IMG/VR virus record: IMGVR_UViG_3300043331_000549 | Coordinates: 1-42,626 of that record | Direction: 5' to 3' (one strand) | Length of the DNA: 42,626 nt | From: a virus | Made by a program: the position numbers and the translations under genes | Shown here: in pieces, positions 23,056-30,767 of the stretch | How positions within the stretch are numbered: the first letter of the stretch is position 1 | Layout: every line of letters starts with the position of its first letter | The notes under the pieces: generated by a model | Seen by the model: only the letters and a program-made list of their open reading frames with translations | What the model was told of the DNA's origin: nothing | Database searches by the model: none

Positions 23056-24781
23056 TTCGCTCTCCTCTCATAATCCAATTGGATGATAGATCGCGGCACT
23101 GTGACTCCAGCAGCCCGCGTGCCTCGGTCACGCTGGCGATCAGATCCTCAGCCGGCACTTCCGCCGCAGCGAGGAACACATCGCGCGCACGGGTGAACAA
23201 TTCGCCGGAAAGCAGCGCCAACACCTCCGATTCGGTTTGGCCGTTGGAAGCCGCCAGCAGTCCCGCCGCAGGTGCCAATTCACTGCGGATCACGGCCCCG
23301 TGCCGCTCCTCAAGATCGTTGATCCAGGCGAGGAACTCCCACGGCTTAGCGGCCGCTGTCTGGGCTGAGCCGCCGAGCCGCTTCGACATCCGTTCTAGGG
23401 ACTTGAACAGCACCTCGCGGCAGGCCAGCACCAGCCGCATCGAACGTCCATCGTCGGGTGGCTCAGCGGGCATGTCATCTTCGTCCATCACCGGCGTTTG
23501 ATCCGCCTCGTCGGGCGCTGACTCGTCTTCGACGCCCGGATCTGGCCCTGCGGCCATGTTGAGCGGCGTCAGCACCTCATCCAGCCCGTCGAGCGGATTC
23601 AGATTCTCGGCAGCCCGTACCTCATTGCGCGTCTTCCAGCCGGCCTGCACGGCGATTGAATGGGCCTCGTAGCGTTCCTTCGTGTTGGCCCGGATCAACT
23701 GATCGATATCAAACGCCGTGTAATGCGTCGGTCGCTCGAGCTTGGAGAATAGCTTGAGGCTTTCCCAGCACAGCCGATTCGTCCAGCGGCCCAGCGTTTC
23801 GTTGTAGTAGGCCGAATTTTCTTGCTCCGTCGTGTTCCAGCCGGTCCGTTTCTCGCTGCCGAGCTTGTGGGAGGGGATAGAGAAGAATCGCGCCACGTCC
23901 TCCGGCCCCAATTTCATCAGGTCGACTAACATGGCATCTTTGGGGTTGATGCCGATTGAATGCCAGGCGACGCCTTCCTCAAACAGCGCCGTTTTATGGC
24001 GACTTCCCGCCCCGCCGACGTAATCTCGCAGTTGATTAATCCAGCGGTCCTTGGCCGGCTCGGAAATCTTGCCCGGATGCGAGAAAAAGCCCTGCGGGAC
24101 GGCTGAATTCTTGAAAAAATCGTCCCCATAGACTTCTGCCGCCAACTGGCGACCGATCGTGTTACGTGCGTAGGCCACGAGCGAAAGGCCCCCGAAGGCC
24201 GAGAGCGTCAAGCCCTGCAGGTGGAACATATCCCAAGTCTGCAGCCATTGCACGGGCGGACGGTCGCCATCCTCGGTCTTATTCCACGTAACCTTGTATC
24301 TGACTTTGCTGTCCTCATACTTCGGCTCTACTTTGGCCGAGTGAATCCATTCCAGCTTGACAGGTACGCGATCTGTACCGCGGCGGTGAATCACCGCGTA
24401 ACCGTTGCCGTGCAATAGGGCGTGGCCGATGATCCGGGTCAGAAACAGATTGATCGAAACGCCGTTGTCCTCATCCGGATAACGCAGCAAGATCGCCGCT
24501 GGATGATCGGTGGCGATCGGTTCGCGGACCTTCTCACGTCGCTCGAAGCCTTCCCAGGGCAGCCGGGCGATTTCGCCCGTGATCTGATCCACGGCGGACC
24601 ACACTGGCGAATAACTAAGTGCTTCGCTCGCTCCCACCGTGATGCCGGCGTTCGTGTGCCAGCGCCCGAAAAGGGAATCAAGAATGTTGCGGCCGGTCAG
24701 CGGCACGTTGGGGTCTTCGAGGTTGTGCGACCTGCGATGACGATTGGCTGTGAGCGTTTTCCTAACGATCGTCGTCAACAT
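23036..24781 (-). CDS. Portal protein (HK97 family)
   Basis: 581 aa. Residues 50-420 match HK97-type portals: LSYSPVWSAVDQITGEIARL, LLHGNGYAVIHRRG, WNTTEQENSAYYNETLGRW and ANTKERYEAHSIAVQAGWKT plus NEVRAAENLNPLDG. A C-terminal extension of about 140 residues, acidic then helical, goes beyond the usual length and may reach into the capsid. The portal forms the 12-mer DNA channel at one vertex. It overlaps the small 24762 gene. Confidence 0.9.
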   Translation of the reverse strand: MLTTIVRKTLTANRHRRSHNLEDPNVPLTGRNILDSLFGRWHTNAGITVGASEALSYSPVWSAVDQITGEIARLPWEGFERREKVREPIATDHPAAILLRYPDEDNGVSINLFLTRIIGHALLHGNGYAVIHRRGTDRVPVKLEWIHSAKVEPKYEDSKVRYKVTWNKTEDGDRPPVQWLQTWDMFHLQGLTLSAFGGLSLVAYARNTIGRQLAAEVYGDDFFKNSAVPQGFFSHPGKISEPAKDRWINQLRDYVGGAGSRHKTALFEEGVAWHSIGINPKDAMLVDLMKLGPEDVARFFSIPSHKLGSEKRTGWNTTEQENSAYYNETLGRWTNRLCWESLKLFSKLERPTHYTAFDIDQLIRANTKERYEAHSIAVQAGWKTRNEVRAAENLNPLDGLDEVLTPLNMAAGPDPGVEDESAPDEADQTPVMDEDDMPAEPPDDGRSMRLVLACREVLFKSLERMSKRLGGSAQTAAAKPWEFLAWINDLEERHGAVIRSELAPAAGLLAASNGQTESEVLALLSGELFTRARDVFLAAAEVPAEDLIASVTEARGLLESQCRDLSSNWIMRGERNGSTHH

Positions 24782-24932
24782 CCACGCACCTCTTGACCGC
24801 CAGCAGGAAAGACAATCCCATCATCACAATTCCCCCGGCGATCGACGCAGCGGCAGGCGAGAAATAAGCACCGGCACAGAAGGCCGACAAGCCCGCGAGA
24901 AATAAGCCGTTGATACTCAACTCGGAGTTCAT
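24762..24932 (-). CDS. Tiny two-helix membrane protein (56 aa) between terminase and portal
   Basis: The ATG at 24932 overlaps the TGA of the large terminase (ATGA) and the frame ends 20 bases inside the portal gene, so it fills the gap exactly. The sequence (MNSELSINGLFLAGLSAFCA, then AAASIAGGIVMMGLSFLLAV) has two hydrophobic segments of about 18 residues split by a short turn, then KRCVDVDDDR. Small membrane proteins in this spot occur in other siphophages. Function unknown; a holin-type role cannot be claimed. Confidence 0.6.
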   Translation of the reverse strand: MNSELSINGLFLAGLSAFCAGAYFSPAAASIAGGIVMMGLSFLLAVKRCVDVDDDR

Positions 24933-26623
24933 ATCAAAATCGGTCCCCGATCTTCGTAAACGCTCCGCTCTGGCTGGCAGGTTCGCATCGCGAAATGAGC
25001 CATGATCGCCGCCTGCACGCCGTCAATCTTGCGGTGCCGCTGTTTGTCGTCCTTGATCGGCTTGATCAAGCCAGCCTGCTCCTTGGCCATCACGTGCCCG
25101 ACCTGCCATCGCATCACCTGATTGCCGTCCTGACGCACACGGCGACCGAGCACGGCCTTCGCGAACTCAACCGTCGGCTCAGAGTAAGCCGGAAACGTCT
25201 GATTGAACTTGGCGACTTCTAGGTCAGTCGCTTCATTGAGCTTTTGAGCAAAGCCTTCGGCGTAGTGAGCGTCATAGCAGCACAGCTCCGGCTTGATCAC
25301 CTCGATCGCATCGAGCAGCCAGGGCAGCAGATCACCGTCCGCGATCGCCACGCCGTCGACTAGTTGCAGGTGCCCCGCCTCAGCCCAGTTCAGAAACGAC
25401 GCCAGGTGATTATTGCTTTCGGCATAATCCCGCGTCATCCAGAACCGCGGCAGCACCCACGCGATCCCCTCATCATCCGGGTCCGGGACGCAAAACACCG
25501 CCGCCGACATGTCCTCGTTTTTGGACAGGTCGAGCCCGAGCCCGCCGCCGCGGCCCGCGAGATCGGCGACGCTGAACGTGCGCTGGCATTCACACCACGC
25601 CTGCTCGCTGAGCATGGGATTGGCCGTTTTCTGCCAAATATTGAGCCGGTACATGCGAAAGGCCGCCAAGCCGGAAGCGCCCTCGCGTTTGCTTGATTCG
25701 TAGTCGGAGAGAAACTCCCGCTCACTGATCGTATGACCCCAAGCCGGATTCGCCATGCGGCCATACCTGACGGGATTGCGGTCCAAATCGCGGTCGGTCA
25801 CATCCTGCGGTGCCGAGTGAATCAGCACAAATAACCGCTCGTCTTCGCAGCGACCGTCGAGCACATCGCGTGCATACTCGAATCGCGTCTTCCCGTAGCT
25901 GTCTGGATCGTTCCCAGCGGTTGAAACTTCGATCTGGAACGGTTCCATGCGAGAGATACCCGCCCGGCTGACACGTTCCATTAATCGCCGGTCAACGACA
26001 TGCACCTCGTCCACGAGCACGTTGCCGTTAATTCCCTCTTTGGCTTTCTGCGTGCGGTCGTCGCCACTGGATTCCGGCCGCAGCATCGAGCGTGTGGGCT
26101 CATGCGTGATCTGGAGCGTCGACTTGTTAATCGAGCATTCCGCCATCAATTCGGGTGACTGCTTGAGCATCTCCAGTGCGTGCTTACCGGCAATCTCGCG
26201 CGACTGCTGGCCATCCTTCGCGAAGAAAAACGTCTTGCCGCCCTGTTCGCCATCGCCGCACGTCAGATAGAGACCGAGGGCCGCCAGAGTCGGACTTTTC
26301 TTGTTCTTTTTCGGAATGAAAATAACCGCCTGATTGAAGCGACGAATCCAGGTCGGCCGGCCCTTCCGCTGCGACCATTCCTGATCGAGCCGAATCCAGG
26401 AAAACATCCGCATCACGGCTTCCCGTTGCCAATCGCGGCACTCGAACGGTTCGCCGGCGAATTCACCCTCGTACAGCCGCAGGTACGTCCGCATCCAGTC
26501 GATCACGAACTCGCCCCGCTCGCCGTCGAAGCGACAGCCATTGAGCGCAGCCAGTTCATCGCCTGGACAACGAATCCAGTCGCGTGTCACCGAGTCGACG
26601 TGCCGTGTCTTGCTCTTAATCAT
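24929..26623 (-). CDS. terL: Terminase large subunit
   Basis: 564 aa. The ATPase domain has a degenerate Walker A (PKKNKKSPT, about 104-112) and Walker B NVLVDEVHVV with Asp205/Glu206. The nuclease domain shows GLDLSKNEDMSA and later DAHYAEGF acidic motifs. It belongs to the HK97/P27-linked terminase group, packages DNA into the prohead and cuts it. It follows the small terminase and precedes the portal, as usual. Confidence 0.9.
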   Translation of the reverse strand: MIKSKTRHVDSVTRDWIRCPGDELAALNGCRFDGERGEFVIDWMRTYLRLYEGEFAGEPFECRDWQREAVMRMFSWIRLDQEWSQRKGRPTWIRRFNQAVIFIPKKNKKSPTLAALGLYLTCGDGEQGGKTFFFAKDGQQSREIAGKHALEMLKQSPELMAECSINKSTLQITHEPTRSMLRPESSGDDRTQKAKEGINGNVLVDEVHVVDRRLMERVSRAGISRMEPFQIEVSTAGNDPDSYGKTRFEYARDVLDGRCEDERLFVLIHSAPQDVTDRDLDRNPVRYGRMANPAWGHTISEREFLSDYESSKREGASGLAAFRMYRLNIWQKTANPMLSEQAWCECQRTFSVADLAGRGGGLGLDLSKNEDMSAAVFCVPDPDDEGIAWVLPRFWMTRDYAESNNHLASFLNWAEAGHLQLVDGVAIADGDLLPWLLDAIEVIKPELCCYDAHYAEGFAQKLNEATDLEVAKFNQTFPAYSEPTVEFAKAVLGRRVRQDGNQVMRWQVGHVMAKEQAGLIKPIKDDKQRHRKIDGVQAAIMAHFAMRTCQPERSVYEDRGPILI

Positions 26624-26711
26624 TCGCCTTCATGTAGAGCCAAGCAGCAAACAACGCCGCCAATGACCCCACAAACACTCCGAGACTGACCCACCACCAT
26701 GCATCAACCAC
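26616..26711 (-). CDS. Possible 31-aa single-span membrane peptide
   Basis: A GTG at 26711 has GAGG seven bases upstream. The frame encodes MVDAWWWVSLGVFVGSLAAL followed by FAAWLYMKAND, an almost wholly hydrophobic helix, and overlaps the small terminase stop and the large terminase start by eight bases each. The hydrophobic composition and exact fit in the gap support it, but the short length keeps confidence low. Confidence 0.4.
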   Translation of the reverse strand: MVDAWWWVSLGVFVGSLAALFAAWLYMKAND

Positions 26712-27165
26712 GTTGCCGCCTCATGACACCTGCTGGTTTTTCCGCCTTGATCACGTGCATCGCCGAACGTGCGGCCGGCGTGAAACCGAGTTGCGAGAGC
26801 ATCCGTTCGCACTCCACGAGTGTGTCTTTCCAGATCCGCCAGAGCGGATTGACCGCTGGCCCCATTTCCCGCTCGATCACGTAGGCTTCGCCGAGTAGCT
26901 TGTCGACTCGATTCCAGCGTCCCCATGCCCGCACGTACGCTTCCAGGATCGGCAGATTCGCCGGCGTCTGCAGGTGCATCGCTTCCAACTGGGCACACAT
27001 GAACTTCCACCGCGTCTGTTCCGGACCGGTGAGACCAGCCGGCATTTTCGGCCGGCCTTCCGGAGCCTGTGGTTCCAACTCATTGCGCCGCTGCGGATCT
27101 TTCTTGAAATCGCCGTGCAGGATCTTCAGTGCCGTCGGCTTGCGTGGTCTCCCTTGTGGCATCAT
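26704..27165 (-). CDS. terS: Terminase small subunit (P27 family)
   Basis: 153 aa. The start MMPQGRPRKPTALKILHGDF and the middle LTGPEQTRWKFMCAQLEAMH with VRAWGRWNRVDKLLGEAYVI match P27-type small terminases, which recognise the packaging site. WRIWKDTLVECERMLSQLGF and AARSAM near the end are also typical. It lies between HNH nuclease and large terminase, a conserved trio in P27-type phages. Confidence 0.85.
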   Translation of the reverse strand: MMPQGRPRKPTALKILHGDFKKDPQRRNELEPQAPEGRPKMPAGLTGPEQTRWKFMCAQLEAMHLQTPANLPILEAYVRAWGRWNRVDKLLGEAYVIEREMGPAVNPLWRIWKDTLVECERMLSQLGFTPAARSAMHVIKAEKPAGVMRRQRG

Positions 27166-27494
27166 TCACCTCTCCGCGTTTTCTCGCCGTGGCATGCCTT
27201 GCACAGCGTTTCCAGATTCGCCGCGTCCCAGAACCGTTCTGCCGCCCTGGCAGCCGGCACCACGTGATCAATCTCACTGCCGAGTTTCGTCCGTCCGTGC
27301 CGTTCGCACTCTTGGCACAATCCACAATCCCTCGCCAGCACAATCGCCCGCAGCCGCTTCCACCTTGCCGTGCGATATAACCGCCGCTGGGCCTCGTTGC
27401 GCCGCACTTCCGGCTGACTGCGGCACTTCTCGCACTTAGGCCGCTCGCTGATCCGCCCGCAACCAGCCGTCGAGCAGACATACTTGCGAGCCAC
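27162..27494 (-). CDS. HNH endonuclease next to terminase
   Basis: 110 aa. Cysteine pairs (CGRI..., CEKC; CGLCQEC; CKAC) and the core IDHVVPAARAAERFWDAANL with NLETLCKACHGEKT are an HNH fold with zinc-binding cysteines. HNH proteins next to P27 small terminase stimulate packaging cleavage in HK97-like phages. It overlaps both neighbours and is part of the packaging unit. Confidence 0.85.
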   Translation of the reverse strand: MARKYVCSTAGCGRISERPKCEKCRSQPEVRRNEAQRRLYRTARWKRLRAIVLARDCGLCQECERHGRTKLGSEIDHVVPAARAAERFWDAANLETLCKACHGEKTRRGE

Positions 27495-29767
27495 TACACC
27501 ACCTCAATCGTCACCTTGCCCGCAATCGTTTCGCCGTCCGTGGTAGCCACCTTCACCGCCAGCTGGCGCAGGCCGACCAGCGCCCCGCTGACGGTGAAGT
27601 GTGCCGCCGTGCGACGACCGGATGGGACCAAGTTCGTCGTCGTCAAGGCACTCCCGGTAAGGACGGTGATGTCGGTCACGAGCGTAATCGACGCTTCTGG
27701 ATTAAGCATGGCGCTGAAGTCCACGGCGAGCGTGACGGTCTCAAGAACTGAGATCGTCACGAGGTTCGTTGCCACATTTCCCTCGCCCGTGGACCGCAGC
27801 CGCCATGTACGTGCATCCGACACCTCGATCGCTGCGACGGGTGTCGGCGTGATCGAAGCGATCTGAGCGAGGATCTGATCCTGCTTGGCAAGCGTCGCAT
27901 CGCTCGTGCCCGCGTAAGTGCCGGCACCATGCGAGGCCGTGATCGTCGCGTCGACCTGCGAGGCAATTTCACCAGCCGTTGGAATATCCGCGACCGCCAC
28001 CGGCGTCGCCGGGATCAGATCCGTTTGAGCCTTGATCGCCAGCGACGTGGCCTCTGTCGCGATCCCCTGGCCGGCTGCCAAGGTGACTTGATCGGTGAGA
28101 TGGTCGAATGTTGAGCGGCTCGTGATGGCTGCATCCAAAAAGTCGAGCCGCGGATCGGTCGAGGTGACGAAGCCGACGGCGGTGTCCCAGTTGAGATCCC
28201 CATGGGCCTGCAAGGCCGTCAGGTCGCTTTGCAGCGCCACTGCACCCGTCGGTGCAAACGTCGAGCGTGTCGAGACGGGCACGTCGAGATTGTCCAGCCG
28301 GCCATCTGTCGAGAGCACAAACCCCGTCGCCGTGCTCCAGGTCAGGTCGCCATGGGCCTGCAGTGCCGCCACGCCTGCCGAAGTCGCCAAGGCCGAAACG
28401 TCCGCCATGAACGTCGTACGATCGCCGGTCACATTATCAAGGTTCAAGTCGCCATCGGCGGCATCGGTGCCGAGCAGGTAGGGCCGCGATGGCAACTTGT
28501 CGAAGATAGACGTCAGGTTCGTACGGTCGGTCGTCGTGAATCCGCCGCCGGCGATCAGAGCGGAGACGGACATCGTGACGACATCGAGCGTCGGAATACC
28601 GCCCTCGGCCCAATTCGCCTGGACGTTGATCAGTTCTTCGAGGTGCGAGGAGCTAACCGTGTAAAACACCTCGTACTTACCGGTGGAAGGATGCGAGACG
28701 GCCCCGAGGTTCGCGGACCGGTCCACGCCACCGGCGTTCTTGGCAGTGAACACCGGCGTTGCATCCGCGTCGTTCAAGTTGCCGTCGCCGTCAAACAGGA
28801 TTAGCGTGATCAGCACTTGCGAGGAACCTGACGTTGGGATCTGGACTTCAGCCGGCGCCACGAACTTGCTGCGTGTCGTATTCGTAATCGCGGCAACCTG
28901 GGCCTGCGTGGCCACGGGACCGGCGGAGAGGTTGTCGAGGTAGCCGGCACGCGTCGCGGTCAGCCGCACCTCGACCGCCTCGGCCGCAATTTCCGCCTGC
29001 TGAGCCGCGGTTGCCGCCGTGCTGATACCGGCGTTGTTGGGTGCCACCCAGCTCGCCGCGAGGAAGGCATTGTCGGTGCCACGCATGTTCGACGCCGGCA
29101 CAGGATTATTGAACAGCTCCGTCCGCACATCCGCCGCCGCATGACTGGACCGCGTCGACACAGCCACATCGAGGCGATTGATTTTCGTGGTTGTGTCAGC
29201 GGGCAATTTGGTATCGACGGATTGTGCGGCAACCTTTGCCGCGGTCGCCTCCGTCTCAGCATCCGCCGCATTCGTGGCTGCGAGCGTCGCTTGAGCGAGT
29301 GTATCTGCAATTCCCGTGTTATCCGGCGCCACGTACGAGGCCGCCAGCAACGCGTCATCAGTGCCGCGCATATTCGACGCGGGAACGGGATTGCTGTTGA
29401 GTTCGGCGCGCACGCTGGCGGGTAGCACCGCGAGATCCTCGGTCCCAGTCGGATCGATCTCATCACCGACATATAGCCGCTGCTCGCTGATTGCTACAAC
29501 GAATCCGCTGGCGGTACTGTCGTGAATCCGGATCAGGATCTTGCCCGTGTAGGTGCCAAGGACACCCGTTCCGCCGCTGAACGTCGGCGAATTAATGCCG
29601 CTGCCTTCGGCCATCGGGATCTGGCGATTCGCTTCTGCCACGCCCGGTGCCCAGGAAAGCGCGATATTGTCCCAATAATCGCCCAGTGTGCCCGTCGTGT
29701 TGACCTGTTGCAGAGTCGCGTAATAACTGCCGCCAGGATCGCCCGTGAATTTGACCGACAGTCCCAT
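27494..29767 (-). CDS. Large repeat-containing virion protein (757 aa)
   Basis: The N-terminal 100 residues are a beta domain (MGLSVKFTGDPGGSYYATLQ). The rest alternates long Ala-rich helices (ATNAADAETEATAAKVAAQS) with a pair of 35-residue repeats starting LQAHGDLTWSTATGFVLSTD and LQAHGDLNWDTAVGFVTSTD, and several LD.A.STRS motifs shared with the 15293 protein. The C-terminal part is a beta-rich domain. It is likely a fibre or head-surface protein; it lies before the terminase, away from the tail genes. Confidence 0.55.
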   Translation of the reverse strand: MGLSVKFTGDPGGSYYATLQQVNTTGTLGDYWDNIALSWAPGVAEANRQIPMAEGSGINSPTFSGGTGVLGTYTGKILIRIHDSTASGFVVAISEQRLYVGDEIDPTGTEDLAVLPASVRAELNSNPVPASNMRGTDDALLAASYVAPDNTGIADTLAQATLAATNAADAETEATAAKVAAQSVDTKLPADTTTKINRLDVAVSTRSSHAAADVRTELFNNPVPASNMRGTDNAFLAASWVAPNNAGISTAATAAQQAEIAAEAVEVRLTATRAGYLDNLSAGPVATQAQVAAITNTTRSKFVAPAEVQIPTSGSSQVLITLILFDGDGNLNDADATPVFTAKNAGGVDRSANLGAVSHPSTGKYEVFYTVSSSHLEELINVQANWAEGGIPTLDVVTMSVSALIAGGGFTTTDRTNLTSIFDKLPSRPYLLGTDAADGDLNLDNVTGDRTTFMADVSALATSAGVAALQAHGDLTWSTATGFVLSTDGRLDNLDVPVSTRSTFAPTGAVALQSDLTALQAHGDLNWDTAVGFVTSTDPRLDFLDAAITSRSTFDHLTDQVTLAAGQGIATEATSLAIKAQTDLIPATPVAVADIPTAGEIASQVDATITASHGAGTYAGTSDATLAKQDQILAQIASITPTPVAAIEVSDARTWRLRSTGEGNVATNLVTISVLETVTLAVDFSAMLNPEASITLVTDITVLTGSALTTTNLVPSGRRTAAHFTVSGALVGLRQLAVKVATTDGETIAGKVTIEVV

Positions 29768-30148
29768 CTAATCGCTCCCGCTTGATGGCCTCGTACCGCC
29801 TTGAGACTGTGTCTTTTCCTGAGCACGTTCAAAGGCTTCTGCGACTTCGCCTGAATTCAGATCACCGACGCGAATCAACTCGATCATCGTCTGCTGATCG
29901 ATCTCGCGATCCTTCTTGTACTCGGTAAGGATTTGCAGCGACGCGCCACTGAATTCCTTCGCTGCTTCCTTCAGTTGACGACTATTTTTTTCGTATCCCT
30001 CGTTGATCGTGATAAGAAACTTGGGCACGTCATCAAAGATTTGTTTGAGCGCCGCCGAATTCATCCCGATCAGAATGATCAATAGCATCCAGGCAACGCC
30101 CTGTGTCTTGGCAACCTCTGCCCAGCTTGAAGTCGTCCCAATGTTCAT
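29768..30148 (-). CDS. Membrane-anchored coiled-coil protein (126 aa), holin/spanin-like
   Basis: A single membrane segment (VAWMLLIILIGMNSAAL, about residues 18-34) near the N-terminus precedes a long charged helix (YEKNSRQLKEAAKEFSGASL, then EYKKDREIDQQTMIELIRVG). This architecture is shared by some phage holins, spanins and other envelope proteins. It sits in a cluster of membrane or exported proteins with the peptidase gene, so a lysis role is worth testing; sequence alone does not prove it. Confidence 0.5.
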   Translation of the reverse strand: MNIGTTSSWAEVAKTQGVAWMLLIILIGMNSAALKQIFDDVPKFLITINEGYEKNSRQLKEAAKEFSGASLQILTEYKKDREIDQQTMIELIRVGDLNSGEVAEAFERAQEKTQSQGGTRPSSGSD

Positions 30149-30182
30149 CCAAACTCCCTTCCACGTTCATCGCTCCTTAAAC

Positions 30183-30344
30183 TCACCGCGGGATCACACC
30201 AAGCAAAATCAAGATCAGCAGGACCACCACGACAATCAAGATGCCGCCTGCCGGCCCGTAACCCCATTGATTGGCATGGGGCCAGGCCGGCAAGTAGGCA
30301 ATCAACAGTAGAATCAACAGGATCAACAGTAGCGTCGATACCAT
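30183..30344 (-). CDS. DUF3309-type small membrane protein (53 aa)
   Basis: An ATG at 30344 with AGAGG seven bases upstream opens a frame MVSTLLLILLILLLIAYLPA, then WPHANQWGYGPAGGILIVVV and a second hydrophobic helix to IPR. The central W-P-H-x-x-x-W-G-Y-G-P-x-G-G is the diagnostic core of DUF3309, a family of two-helix bacterial membrane proteins. A phage copy is unusual. It lies between a coiled-coil membrane protein and a secreted protein. Confidence 0.75.
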   Translation of the reverse strand: MVSTLLLILLILLLIAYLPAWPHANQWGYGPAGGILIVVVVLLILILLGVIPR

Positions 30345-30371
30345 CGCTGCACCTCTTTCCGCGTCGCCACG

Positions 30372-30752
30372 CTAATGACATCCACGTCCAAAGAGACGAC
30401 CGCGAAACAAGCGCCGCGAACCGAAACGCTGCATGATTCGCACGCGCTGCACGCCCACAGTTGCGCCTGCACAGCCGTAAGCCGCACCAGCACAGTTGGT
30501 GGCGCGGTAGACGACGGGCGGTGGCGCCGCAGGCTGGCACGTCGTGCAGGCCTGCGGGTGATCGGCCGCTGGCAGCGGCAATGGATCAAGTGGCGCCGGT
30601 GGATCGACCGGCAGGTCCGGTTGATGCTCAATCAGCACCGCAGCCGTCGAACCCGGCATGAGTTGCGTGAAGCTTGTGAAGTCAACTCGCTCGCCAGCGG
30701 TTAACGCCGCGCCACACGCCAGTACGATCGACGTGAAAATGAGTCCTCGCAT
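30372..30752 (-). CDS. Secreted cysteine-containing protein (126 aa)
   Basis: The ATG at 30752 has GGGGAG upstream and gives a signal peptide (MRGLIFTSIVLACGAALTAG). The mature part is Pro-rich (LPVDPPAPLDPLPLPAADHP), then has several cysteines (ACTTC, NCAGAAYGC) and an Arg/Phe-rich tail (RRLFRGRLFGRGCH). Small exported proteins with such tails are common in planctomycetes, but I know no function. It follows the peptidase gene. Confidence 0.55.
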   Translation of the reverse strand: MRGLIFTSIVLACGAALTAGERVDFTSFTQLMPGSTAAVLIEHQPDLPVDPPAPLDPLPLPAADHPQACTTCQPAAPPPVVYRATNCAGAAYGCAGATVGVQRVRIMQRFGSRRLFRGRLFGRGCH

Positions 30753-30767
30753 GATGTCTCCCCTCAT

